From contig CM057147.1 in assembly GCA_029964075.1 (NCBI GenBank), positions 13,661,513 to 13,725,512 of the forward strand: a stretch of 64,000 bases of DNA, in the 5' to 3' direction. The notes beneath the pieces were generated by a model, which saw only the letters and a program-made list of their open reading frames with translations, had not been told where the DNA came from and made no database searches. Positions 12,680-23,379 of this stretch are shown here, piece after piece; the first letter of the stretch is position 1, and each line of letters opens with the position of its first letter. The stretch comes from Patiria pectinifera. Lineage: Eukaryota > Echinodermata > Asteroidea > Valvatida > Asterinidae. The translations under genes and the position numbers were made by a program.

Positions 12680-12744
12680 CTCCTCCCTCCCTCCCTCCCT
12701 CCCCCCCTCTCCCTTCCTCCCTCCCACTCTCCCTCTCTCCCTCC
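12680..12744. repeat. Polypyrimidine (CCCTCC)n tract
   Basis: About 65 bases made almost only of C and T, with CCCTCCCTCC units. The surrounding 12,215-13,005 shows no gene. Confidence 0.8.
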
Positions 12745-13005
12745 GTACACGTTATGTTAGGTTTGATGACATTGTCAGTTAAAATTACATATCGGTTAAG
12801 CTCATATGTGAAAAGGACTTCTGACAATATTGAAATAACAATGTTTTGTGTATGAAACACCTAACTTTCGGTTTGATGACGCAAAATGTTAAAGAGAATA
12901 ATAATGCATAAACACCGTAAAATACAAAGCAGGTGTTTTCTAAATCTTCAGGCAGTATATACAGAATCGATATTTCTCTAAAATCATGGCTTGTGCATGA
13001 TATTA

Positions 13006-13690
13006 TTACCTTGCGCAACATTTGGCGCCACTTGATTTACGCAATTGATGCTTGACCCCCCCAAAAAGTGCACCTCAGCTATGACAATGGTGACAAGAGT
13101 TTTTATGCTCGCCAGGTGGTGTAGGCACTTTTTCATTCGATCTATCAATAGGGGCAATTGTTAATACTTTTTCCCCGGAAGGCTTTGTCTTTCATTTTAA
13201 AGTTTCTAGCATTCTGTATCGAACCTTAACAAATAACAAAGTTCATGCTATGGTTACAAACATCCCCAGCTTAATAGGAGTTGCACCGGATTTCATTTTA
13301 ACGAGTCATGCTTCACGCTCATGTCTGTGTACATGTATTTTCGCTGTATTATGAAATATCCATAATATTATTAACTTGCGTAATGGTGGCGCCAGTGAAG
13401 ATACGCTGTGATGGATGATTGACTCAAAAGCAATGAGCCTCGGACATGACAATGCTGGCAACGTTGTTTGTGCTTGCCAGGAGTTTAAGGCACTTTTTCA
13501 TTCGACCTTTTAAAATGTGCAATTGTTAATACCTTCCCCTGAAGGTTTTTTTTTATTTTAAAGTTTCATTGACGTCACTAGCATTCTGTACTGATTCTTA
13601 TCAAATAACAAAGTACATGCTGCGGTTAAACACATCCCGGCCTAATAGGAGTTGGACCGACTTTCATAAACTAGTCATGCTTAACGCCAA
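13006..13690. repeat. Diverged tandem duplication, unit about 320-360 bp
   Basis: 13,006-13,320 and 13,370-13,688 align along their length. Shared landmarks are a TTGCG...GGCGCCA start, GGCACTTTTTCATTCGA, TAGCATTCTGTA and GGAGTTG.ACCG. Similarity is about three quarters by eye. Confidence 0.65.
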
Positions 13691-13944
13691 TTCCAGCGTA
13701 CTATCGTTTTAATGAAAACACTATTAATGCTTTACCATCTACAAGTTTTCCTCATAAATTCTAGACTGATAAAATATCCTCAACTCGCCCCAAACTTACC
13801 ATCTACCGATTATAAAGATGAAATTGGTCCTTTAGTTGCCATTACCTGTGTGGAACTAATAACACTGCAACTAAAACCACATCGGTTGTTGAGTTATAAC
13901 TATTTTATTGGCCAGTTAAATTGTAAATATTAACTAACTTTGAC

Positions 13945-14260
13945 CTTCCGGTAGCCCCGGAAAATACACAAATCATTGACTGTTGTGCTCAAGAGTTATA
14001 AGCGAAAGAAGTTGGTCACTTTTCAACTAAAATTGCTTGTAATTTGATATCCAGTGAAATCATCATGACGTAAGAGTAATATGCACTATTCAGGATCAGA
14101 GATGACGTTGGTTCAGCGTTACATATTTATACCATAAACCATTGAGGAGAAAACCCTTGGAGAATTATCGTCCAGGAAAAACAGAAACAAAGAAGAAAGT
14201 TATTCGCCAATTCTAAAATGTGATTGGGTTCTGCCCGATCACTCATTAAAAAAAAATCGA
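13945..14260 (+). repeat. Dispersed repeat, second copy inverted in the gene C intron
   Basis: Matches complement(50,115-50,460). Shared landmarks in order are GACCTTCCGGTA, CTTGTAAT, AGAGTAATATG, TATAC/TCATAAACC and TGTGATTGGG...GCCCGATCA. The right end carries a small hairpin around GATTGGGTTCTGCCCGATC. The class is unknown. Confidence 0.6.
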
Positions 14261-14369
14261 TATCGTAAATTGCCCAACCCTAAGAAGATGTCATCATTCA
14301 AACTCTTCAAATAGTATGACCTCCTTGGTTAGAATATGCACAAAAACATTATATATCCAACCACGGATC

Positions 14370-15570
14370 CTACACACAAGGATGAACGACCGTTCTGAGC
14401 TCTAGTACAAAATGCACTGAACGGCTTTGCCTTAATAAGCCATATGTGTGTGACCTATACCCTTCGGGATTTAAATTTGAAAATATTAAAAATATTCATA
14501 AAGCGTTAAAGGGAATATACAACATTTGCAAACATCGAAAAATAAAACTACCAAGTTTTTACGAAATACCTTACTAGGATGTTGGTAAATGACAGTCTCA
14601 AGCATCTTGTAAAATTATGGCACCTGGTGTGAAGTCATTTTCAAGAAAATGGTATTTTTGTATACATTTCCAACGGTGGTCGGCCGACCAGCGTTGGAAA
14701 AACCTAACTATTTTTCAACTACTGCTCCAAATTAACCATTTTTTCAGTCCAAATTTTGTTTGCTATTGGTTACATGTTTCATGAACGGGTGCAGGCCAGC
14801 TAGACTGGTTCCCGTGCCTTACAATTTTCCATCATCTATAAATTGATCCATTTTATCTTTTATGTAGTCAGGGAACCAGACTACTTAAACATTTTTGTTT
14901 TTCTTGGTTTTCCCAACCTTTTCGAACACAAAATTTCAAAAATGTCAGTGTAACAATATTTGATTTATATATACTAACCCCTCAAATAGTTCATTTCTGA
15001 AAATTACATCAAAAACCAATGATGTACATTCCCTTTAAGCAAAACCACTCCTTATGTCAGATATAGGCCTACTTGTTCTAAAATTGTTAACAAATAAATA
15101 TTTTAGGATATAACAGATGGTATTGTTCATTTGTTGTCGTCCTAGAAGAAGTGTTTACCCGGGAAATACGCGTCAAATCCGACGAGGAGAACACCGTTTA
15201 CCCAAATTTCGTTTTTAATTAGGCTTTCATGAAAAAGTTTAAGAGAGATGTGGTCCCGAACCGATAAAACAAATGCGACATTTCATGGTTCATTTTAAAG
15301 CTAAAGATATTGTGCTCGCCGTAAACATGGTTATGGATTTATTACTTATCAGAATTCAATAATAAAGGCCAAAAAAAGTAGGATCATGAATATTTAAAAT
15401 ATAATTAGCTGGCTTGACAGACTTCGACACCAGATTGGGCGCAGAGCCCTGCAAGCCGCCGCGCGCGTGTGAAGCGGTCTGGGTCTTTGTTGACAAGTAT
15501 TCATGGTATATTGCCACCTGTATGGCCCGTTATCACACGTCCTACCAGAAGTTTGGGCGAGCCGTTAATA
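14370..15570 (+). repeat. Dispersed repeat, copy 1, split by a TTAA MITE
   Basis: 14,370-14,505 plus 15,039-15,570 align with the uninterrupted copy at 55,180-55,890. Shared landmarks are TAGTACAAAATGCACT at the left, GGTCCCGAACCGATAAAACA in the middle and GTCTGGGTCTTTGTTGA at the right. No coding frame is conserved. Confidence 0.7.
14506..15038. mobile_element. TTAA-flanked MITE, copy 1
   Basis: Begins TTAAAGGGAATATACA and ends in its near-perfect inverse. TTAA at both borders fits a piggyBac-type target. A palindrome of about 32 bases (arms TTCCAACG, centre GGTCGGCCGACC) sits at 14,668-14,699, and an inverted pair AGACTGGTTCCC / GGGAACCAGACT lies to its right. The paralogous empty site is at 55,365-55,368. 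Confidence 0.8.
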
Positions 15571-16129
15571 ATTGTGTGTAGGATCCGTGATCCAACAAAA
15601 CATGGTTCACCCCTCTGGCTGCCGGACTACCTTTCCTATTACGGATTAGCATATTTTTAGGCGAACATTTTTCAATAATTTTTAAAGCCAACAATATTCA
15701 ACATAATGCTTCGTTTGGAACGTCAGTAAAATGTTAAACTGCAAAATGAGATAATACGAGGATGTATGTAACATTTTAATATTTTGTAATGATGTTAATA
15801 GAAGGAAAATAGATGTCCTTTTTTAAACATTCCAAAATTACTAACACTAAAGGTTGCAGCCCTGTAAAACGTTATTAGATTTTATTTGCGTCTTGATACG
15901 TTACAGCAAGGTTGCCACAACATTTAATTTCATGATCTGTTTCCCTTTGTTTAAATTTTTATCAAATTGTGTTACATGAAGCGTAATAAAGAGACATTCA
16001 ACGATTTTCTTGACAATGTATGATATCATGATCATTACTTCGTGTTCAAGATCTCCAATGGTCATCACTAGACACCAGACGTCACATGAGCAGGCTGAAG
16101 ATGATGCACCGTCTTCGTTATGACCTGAT
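15571..16129. other. Intergenic, no gene seen
   Basis: AT-rich, without long open frames or recognised elements. Confidence 0.5.
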
Positions 16130-16330
16130 TGACATCGAATCGTATCATCTTTTCGCACTATCGAACTTTACTGTCTATTCGGACTAACGCATGCACCCTA
16201 TCGTCTATTCGGATTATCAAGCCTGCAGATTAATTAACCTTATTCTATTTTCGGACTAACAGGCCCTTCGGACCATCGAACCTTTGGACTATCGAACCTT
16301 CGGACAATCGGACTGTCACCCTATTTTCGA
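16130..16330. repeat. Array of TTCGGACTATCGAACC-like words
   Basis: About nine imperfect copies of a 15-17-base word (TTCGGACTA, TTCGGACCATCGAACC, TTTGGACTATCGAACC and so on), irregularly spaced. The word is nearly self-complementary at its ends (TTCG...CGAA). It is a non-coding repeat, and the spacing is too irregular for a normal satellite. Confidence 0.65.
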
Positions 16331-16359
16331 CTTGCATTTGTGGCCTACATTTCTAGCTG

Positions 16360-16565
16360 ATTAAATGACTCAAAACTCGAAAATGATGTTGAAATGATGA
16401 TCTGTTGCTTAAAAAAATTGTTAAATCGGTCAGAAATGGCCTCAAATCGCACCAAAGAACGTCTAGAATCCATACCTTTTTAAGGGGGGGGGGTCCACTT
16501 CGTCTAAGCTTCGTACTCGCATACACATGTACCACTCCCCCACTTTTAAGAAGCGACTGGTGCCC
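16360..16565. mobile_element. Partial hAT MITE of the 416/42,680 family
   Basis: Contains the family core (TCAGAAATGGCCTCAAATCGCA, then TCTAGAATCCA, a G run and TTCGTACTCGCAT) and a right end close to AAGAAGCGACTGG. No matching left terminus or target duplication was found. Confidence 0.6.
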
Positions 16566-16912
16566 TTAGTGCCAAGAGGCTTTTAGAGCTAGAACCTATA
16601 CCAGTTTGGCCTGGCTTGATTTGTACAGTGCTTCTTGCTTTAAAAGCATCACCATGAACTTGGTGCCGGTGCCTAGGGCGGAGTAGGGTTTACGGAATAC
16701 TGGTGCCTAGGGCCTACGAAACACTTAATCCGTGCCTTCCAGCAGCATCACCAACCCTCAACGCTCTCAAGACAGCGCTAAGGGGACAACTGCTGATGTA
16801 ATCACCCAGGATGAGCCCCTTTTTACTTGCACATGTAAATATTGCACCTGAGATTTAAATAATGAAAGGTTGCGGAAACACCATGTGCGATTAATTTCTC
16901 AACTAAGAGAAT

Positions 16913-16928
16913 GGTTCTGAAAAGAACC
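16913..16928 (-). promoter_or_regulatory. Histone-type 3' stem-loop in the retroelement
   Basis: Minus strand GGTTCT-TTTC-AGAACC is a perfect 6-bp stem with a four-base TTTC loop. It has the form of the metazoan histone mRNA 3' stem-loop (GGYYYT TTTC ARRRCC). It lies 12 bases beyond the hammerhead-like hairpin. No histone gene is nearby, so it belongs to the retroelement. Confidence 0.55.
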
Positions 16929-16940
16929 AGAGGTATAAAC

Positions 16941-16976
16941 TCGACGTTCCGGTCAGTATGCTCTGACCGTCTTCAG
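16941..16976 (-). ncRNA. Hammerhead-like hairpin in the Penelope-like 3' region
   Basis: On the minus strand CTGAAGA is followed by a perfect 7-bp stem (CGGTCAG / CTGACCG, six-base loop) and then GAACGTC. This follows the hammerhead layout CUGAUGA - stem II - GAAA - cleavage GUC, but with CUGAAGA and GAAC at core positions, so it is probably degenerate. Hammerhead motifs are an established feature of Penelope-like termini. Confidence 0.55.
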
Positions 16977-18294
16977 GAGAGTGCCTATAAACTCTAAGAA
17001 AGTAAGTACTTAAGTAGCAAAAGCGAAATCGATGAAGTGTGAAGTTGCATCCTGTGTAGATGCCAAGTAGCCGGGATCCTAGAGCAAGCTTGGTGCCCAT
17101 TGAAGTGGAACAGTAGGGTTGCAGTTGCAGTAGAGGGAGGACCTAGGGTATAGGAGACCCATCAGTCTAAGGTGGTAGCTGAGGACCTAGGGTATAGGAG
17201 ACCCATCAGTCTGGAGGAGTGGGAGCCAGATGTCGTTGAGGTGAAACCCGATGTCTTGCGGAACTGTGTTGTGATTGCAGATCTCGATGGCTTTCCGTAT
17301 GCGTCTTGGATGCCAGTACTGGATCGGTGCGATAAGTTCGGCCGCATTCCAATCAACTTTGTGGTCGTTGATTTGGGAATGTTTGACAATGGCCGATTTG
17401 TCAAAATCCCCTCGCCGTCCGTGTGCTCTGTGTTCCTTGAGCCTACAGTGGGAAGGTTCCAACCGGTTTCGCCGCTGTAGACTTTGCCGCATTCACATGG
17501 AACGCGTTAGACTCCCGGCTTGGAAGAGGAGTCCGGCTTGTCCTTGTGAGTGTGGAGGCTGCCTTGGAGCTTGTTGCCAGATGAGTGGTACACCTTGACG
17601 TCGGCTTGTCGGAGGATGCGTTGGAGATGATGAGACGCTGGACGCTGGTTGTAAGGAAGAGTGACTGAGGGAGATACAGTGGAAGGACCTTGGGTAGAGG
17701 AGACCCGTTGGTCAGGTTTGCTGAACTTGATGCGGTTGGGTTTGTAGCCGTTCCGTTGTAGTAACGCCTGGATGTGCTTGGGTTCACGCTTGAGGTTGTC
17801 TTGGTCGCAGACATCAAAGGCTCTCTGTACTGGTTGACCGATGACTTGATGCTGGGGTGATGAAACGACCGTTGGTGGAGATAGCGGTCGGTGTGGGTTG
17901 GTTTCCTGTAGACGCTATGTCCCAGGGTGCCGTCCGGATTCCTAGAGATCTTGACGTCCAGGAAAGGTATGGTGTCGTCTTGTTCTTGTTCCATGGTGAA
18001 GCTGATGCTTGTGTGTTGCTGGTTGAGGTACTGCATTTGTGGCCTGCATTTGTGGTTTTTTTTTCACCCTGCGGCTGTTTTGATTCGGTGCTTGTATTGC
18101 AACGATTAGGCTGATTTCAATCTGTCTATGGCTGTTTGGTGAATGAATTGGGGCCAGGGAACTTCTATTTATCTATTGAGACCATTAGAAAACGATTTGC
18201 GCCCCCAAACAAAGTTTATTCACCCCAAATATAAAACGCCTCTTTCGTGGGCCCCTTCGCGTATCCGCGCAAAAAAAGTCCGTGGCTCGCAGCA

Positions 18295-18700
18295 TTAACG
18301 ACATTCCTGAAGGATGTGTCCGTAACATTATCTTAATGTGAAGGCCTTAATGTTATTTAATAATGTTAGCGACATGGTCTTGGTAATGTTATTATTGTGT
18401 TTTCGCGACATTCCTGAAAAACGTTCGCGTAACATCATTTGGTCTTGGTGATGTCATCACGACATTCCTGTAAAATCAGGACATTCCTGTAAAATGTTTG
18501 TGTAACGTACGTTATTATAATGTTCCACGCACGTTTTGAGAAAAGTCGTTAGAACGCAGTAATAATGTTTCTAAGACTATGTCGCTGTAACATTTTTGCA
18601 AAATATCACGACAACATATTCATGCATGTTTAAGCATCATGTCAATATAACTAATGAAACATCGGACAAACGTTTTCAATTAATGTCAGGAAGGTGTCGT
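18295..18700 (+). repeat. Degenerate CGACATTCCTGTAAAA / GTAACATT array
   Basis: Words such as CGACATTCCTGAA (18,299; 18,408; 18,459), ACATTCCTGTAAAAT and GTAACATTA recur with irregular spacing over about 400 bp. Non-coding. Confidence 0.55.
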
Positions 18701-18710
18701 TAAAACGTTT

Positions 18711-19180
18711 CTAAGCGCCAGTCTGCTCGCAAAGCGGATATGCTTGTGCCCAAAACAAACAAAAAAATTCAGAGGGTTGCAGACGTCCATAAAGAAAAAA
18801 AAAGGATATTTTTGGTTGGAATAAAACATACAAATTGAAATGTATTAATGGATAAAAAAACGAATAAAATGAAGAGCTTGAGGAACGCAACTTTACGACT
18901 ATTGGAACAAGCCGGACAAACTTGAACTTAATTGTCGGTGGGTGTATGTACTTGCACAATAACAAGCGGAACTATGGATGCCTAAATTATACGTTACAAA
19001 GAACCGGAGCTAGTTGGGACCTGAATTAAAATTATGTGATGTGCGTCACAGGGTCTTTACAATTGGTTTTCGGTGACCTCGAAGTGAGGTAAGGTACACG
19101 CTAGACCGACCGTACCCGCGTGATCCATGAACGGGCCCTTAAATACGGGTGATCGTACCGGCTTGGAGTTATGCAGTCAT
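18711..19180. other. Intergenic, no gene seen
   Basis: No supported gene. It becomes more GC-rich toward 19,050-19,180, next to the possible promoter. Confidence 0.4.
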
Positions 19181-19261
19181 TGTGAGCCAATCAGCCGAAC
19201 GGACTCGTGCAGAGAATTTGACGATTGTAAAGTCCGACTACCAGTGCTGCCAAACTGATAG
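19181..19261 (+). promoter_or_regulatory. Possible promoter and non-coding first exon of the PKS gene
   Basis: A CCAAT box in good context (GAGCCAATCAGC, CCAAT at 19,187-19,191) is followed about 70 bases later by a strong splice donor, GATAG|GTAAGTTTT (exon end 19,261). The nearest plausible acceptor is TTTTATCAGTTGCAG ending at 21,467, just before the ketosynthase start codon. The connection is inference and there is no transcript evidence. Confidence 0.33.
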
Positions 19262-21467
19262 GTAAGTTTTTAAGACTCGAGGCATTTATCACCAATTTAT
19301 ATGGAAGCATACATTTGTATAATGACAATGTCGTATGGATGTACATTAAGATACATGCTTTCATGTGCGAGTTAAACTGTGGTGGTCTTTAAAAAATATA
19401 CTTTTTCTAATAAACTTCAGTTGCTTTTTTTAAGCGGATTTCGATACTGAACTTCAGAACGGATAGATAATACTAGTTTCCTGAACCATTCGTCGTTTGA
19501 AACATTAAGATCCTGCTGGATCACAACAGATGATAATGACTTCGTACCTTTTTCTACTGAAACACGTTCTACAGGAAAATGTAGTGATAAAAATTAATTA
19601 TTCGGTAAAGCTGAAGGAATACAAAAGTGCTCCAGTCTGATTGTGTAGGCCTATAGGTTGTGTTGACACAGGGCAGTAGTAAATATGACTTGCAAGTCTT
19701 CTTGCCTCGACAAAAAAGTCAATAATTTAATTGACTTGGATCAATGTTTATCGGGACTTTTTGCATTGTCTGTTGGGTGTGTGTTTGTAAATAATCTTGA
19801 ACATCCCCAGATGACGACAATTTAGTACATGGAGAGTCTACCGATAGTATGTCTGTCTACTAGATAATAGTCTTTTCATTTAAGTTCACAAGTTTTATGA
19901 ATATGAATTTCTGAGAGGATTGATCTGAAGACACAGTAGGCCTATAGATTTCAGTTGTTACAAAAATGCCCTTTTTTATGCATTTGTCGCATTGTACTGA
20001 TCATAGTCTGCTTTGAAAATAGCAGCCGCATCCAGAGTTGAGGATAATGCAACGTGCGCCTTGCTCATTACGAAACATTGTTGTATCTACGAAAAGATCA
20101 GTACAAACCTTACCTATTTCACAATTTTACCTTAAAGACATACCCTCCAAGCTCTTCAACAAATAAATTTTTTTCCCTTTAAAATATTTTATTGTTGGGT
20201 AGTTTGGTTGACTGCAACCCTGTGAAAGTAACCTTTTTTTTTTCATTTCGATTGCTTTTACGCACAAATGTCCCTACGTTATCTATTCTACAAAAAAAGG
20301 GGAGGGCGAGGCAATCTACCTCACGAGAACTTAATTATGTAAGAACGTGATTTTTTTTTTATTATAAGTCTACAACTTGTGCTTGTTATTTTTGACCGAT
20401 GTATCATTCAAAAGTGAATAACTTCTGTGTTTCTAGAAAAAAGGAAATAAAAAGAAAGTCTCTCTCTAAATTTATATAACATATTGTTGCGGGTGTGCAT
20501 TGGGAGTGACTAAACAAATACATAGTTACTACTCGACAAAGAAATAAATGGAGGCAAACTCAAACATTATTCAAACAAACTACCTAGCTTTTCCCAGAAA
20601 TAACATTTCCTGTAAGCATATTATGCGTACAGGAGCAAGCTTTGTGGGCCCAATCCGACCCCGGGCCGACTCGGTTGAGGGACCCGCAACTCGAGTTGCC
20701 CGGAGCCCAGTATTTTATGTAATTCAAAGTAGAATAGTGTACATGAGAAAATAGTAAACATATTTCATAGTTGGATAAATTGACGCCAAGTTGGGGACGA
20801 ATTCAGGTTTCGCGGACAGTGCAGGTAGCGTCACCACAATAAAACACAAAACGGCTGTTTTTTCTTCATATTTTGAAGGACACTGCGCGGCACCCGCTAG
20901 CTGGGTGGAGTCATATACTGATGTATTACTTTGACCTCAATTTGCACGTTGAACCCAAGTGGACGTTGTAAACCTTGGTGAAACCATTTTGCCACAGTTT
21001 TCATCATCAAAGTCATGTTTTGCGTAATGGCCATAACTTTTGGAGTATTTTGATATAGATAATGTAATATTTAACTATTCAAAGTCTAAAAGAAACAAAT
21101 TTGCCAAAAAAGCAAAATACAATAAATAAATCTTTTTTTTTTCACGTGCCAACCGTGATTTCAGAGGACAGTGATATCGGAGCATACATATACAAGTTAA
21201 GGACCTGCATACAATAACCAAGCAGCTCCATTAACCTTTGCAATTTGTGCTTGCGCACACTATTTAGACATTTTACACACAAAAAATGACACACAGACAT
21301 TAAACAGACAGACAGACATCAGACAGACAGACAGAGTAGGATCTTTTAATATAGGATGGTATACATTTAGGAGTAACTGCTCTAAGATTTAAAAACTAAA
21401 AGCCTAATAGGTTGTGGTTTTCTATGAAGTTAACCCCTCGTGGTCATTTTTGTTTTATCAGTTGCAG
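19262..21467 (+). other. Gene-free stretch, possibly a 5' intron
   Basis: No coding region. A (CAGA)n run is at 21,305-21,336. If the proposed non-coding exon is right, this whole stretch is the first intron of the PKS gene. Confidence 0.35.
21305..21336. repeat. (CAGA)n microsatellite
   Basis: Tandem CAGA units, interrupted once by TCAGA. Confidence 0.7.
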
Positions 21468-21506
21468 AAAAGTAAACAAGCTGATTCTGGATCACGTGGT
21501 ACAAAC

Positions 21507-21777
21507 ATGGACGCGGGACGGGCCCGCCAAAACGAGAAAGTGGCCATAGTGGGCATAGGCTGTCGCTATGGCAACGGGATCGACAACGTCAGGAAGTTCT
21601 GGGAGATGCTGGTGAAGGGGTTGGACTGCACCACGTCGGTGCCTGCAGATCGCTTCGATGCCAGCTACTTCCTAAGTCCTGGAGAGAAGAGGGCGGGCAA
21701 GATGTACATCAAGAACGGTGGCTACATCTCTCAGGACCCGTACATGTTCGACAGGCAGTTCTTCCATATGCCACCCG
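21507..21777 (+). CDS. Polyketide synthase-type ketosynthase N-terminus, first coding exon
   Basis: The exon encodes 90 aa plus one base, ending in a strong donor CCACCCG|GTAAGTT. After about ten residues it reads KVAIVGIGCRYGNGI, then VPADRFDASYF and GGYISQDPYMFDRQFF. This is the N-terminal signature of a type I PKS/FAS beta-ketoacyl synthase, which catalyses decarboxylative chain extension. The active-site Cys and His residues would lie in later exons. The start ATG (21,507) was preferred to one at 21,414 because a good acceptor (TTATCAGTTGCAG, ending 21,467) lies between them. No continuation (usually a DPQQR-type block) is visible in the next 2.3 kb, and an assembly gap follows at 24,094. 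The exon is clean and GC-richer than its flanks, which suggests a live gene whose remainder is in the gap or missing, but an orphan exon cannot be excluded. Confidence 0.8.
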
Positions 21778-22070
21778 GTAAGTTAATTTGGTCATACAGT
21801 TCAGTATCAGTTGATAGTTATACTGAGATGAGACCTTTATCCAGTGTTACATAATAAAATAGTTCCGGTAATTTGTTTAACAACTTTACAAAACCGATGA
21901 AGGAATACAGCAGCTGAGCAGCTTTGTTGTCTTTTTGTACCAATACAAATGAAAATAGATAAATTAATTTTTAAGTAACTTTACAACAGACAGGACATTG
22001 TGAAATCCTACTGTTATCTAGTTTGTCTAAATGTTGATTTTGTGAAAATGGGATTATTGATGAAACACCA

Positions 22071-22310
22071 AATATTTGAAATGTATAGGTTTTCCCGGCC
22101 ACTTTCACCAAGTTTTCATTCAATTTAAAGCCTGGCTCATTCGATTTAGATTGAAATTGAAAGATCACGCAGATGGGCATTCGACAATCAAAAAGAATCA
22201 TTCAATTTCACTATCCGAGTATTCTATCGCCTTTTAGCTTCAGTCATCCCTCTCAAAGATGCATTCATATTAAAAGTATCGCGTTGTTCAGTCAATTTCG
22301 TCTAAACTAG
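22071..22310 (-). repeat. Repeat ending CCGGGAAAACCTATA, copy 1
   Basis: The minus strand ends with GGCCGGGAAAACCTATACAT. The body is built from short ATTGAATGAAA / TTCGATTT words. Related copies are at about 23,380-23,760 (plus) and 45,300-45,610 (plus). No gene is present between the PKS exon and this repeat. Confidence 0.45.
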
Positions 22311-23379
22311 CAGTAAGGGGTTGATCAGGCATTCGTTTTCATAAATGGGCAAACATATTTCACATTTTGTGAAACGTCTTTTAAGACTTCATGTACGTGT
22401 CCGTATTCCTTAGCGTATTAAAATCATATTTGATGTCTTCAATCCATAGATACCTTTCTTTCTTAATTAAAGGGTATGTGCAATGAATTTTTCTCAGGAT
22501 TTTTTTGTGCAACTCTTTACTACTGTGAAAAGTAAGGAAACTACACATTTAGTGACAACATTTTGTTGTTTAATCTCATTGCAAAAGTGCACTTCTTTAA
22601 ACATTTAAAAGTTTCCATGTTTTTCCGGACTACGTATGAGCGCGTTGTTACTGTGATGTCATTTCAGGAAGACAATGCTCAGTTGAGAGGTTTGTCCTTT
22701 AAATTATTCATCCAAAATTTGCTAATTGAAAACATTTGTGAGAAAAAGGGTTGCTCATTGGCTTACTGCCATGTACTGACACATCATAGAATCACCAAAA
22801 ATAAAAAAAATCTGACGGCAAAATATCCAAAATTCTAGCAATTTTTTGTGCTGAAATAACTATGTAACATTAATCATGCCCGATATGCCATCATATTTTT
22901 TTTTAAATTGAATATGGAACTTTGCATTAGCATAAAAACAGAGAAGGCACCAAAACACCCCTCAAAATGGAAAATAAAACTTGCAAATAAGGTTAAATGT
23001 GACACAAAGATGTATTTTGAATGTTTGAATTGAAAACTTACTTTGCATGGGCCCTTTGAATACAGTAAGCGTTCGGTCAGACATACGCTACATTTAAGAA
23101 ATAACACAAGAGAAGTGTTCCCGATGGTACAACTATTGCCAAACATATCACGTGTCCTGATGTTTTGCACGTCTTGCTCGAACGTTTAAACAAGTAGAAA
23201 AGATAAACAGTGAAAAAGAAATTATCTTAGTCCTTTTCAGATAATTATTTCGTTACATTTTGTTTCCCTCATATCAGTTAATTTGTAACATTGTAAATTG
23301 TACAGTCATCAAGACTTTTTTTTTGGGGGGGGGGGAAATGAACCGCGGAGGAAAATAGAAAAATATATCGGTTAAAAAA
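22311..23379. other. Gene-free stretch
   Basis: No coding exon could be recognised. It may be intronic to the PKS gene. A C/G homopolymer run is at about 23,325-23,336. Confidence 0.4.

Larger units (their letters stand above)
16866..18040 (-). mobile_element. Penelope-like retroelement, 3' part (RT end plus GIY-YIG)
   Basis: Minus-strand frames read the C-terminal part of a Penelope-like reverse transcriptase: [19 protein letters not shown] at about 18,000, then [14 protein letters not shown], followed by a linker and pieces of a GIY-YIG endonuclease domain ([10 protein letters not shown] near 17,460 and WHPRRIRKAIEI near 17,270). The RT N-terminus is absent, so the copy is 5'-truncated, and the frame is interrupted several times, so it is inactive. 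Downstream of the coding part lie two RNA-hairpin signatures (listed separately) and a short local duplication (CCTAGGGTATAGGAGACC twice, 17,142-17,212). Penelope-like elements have no capsid and insert by target-primed reverse transcription. Confidence 0.82.
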
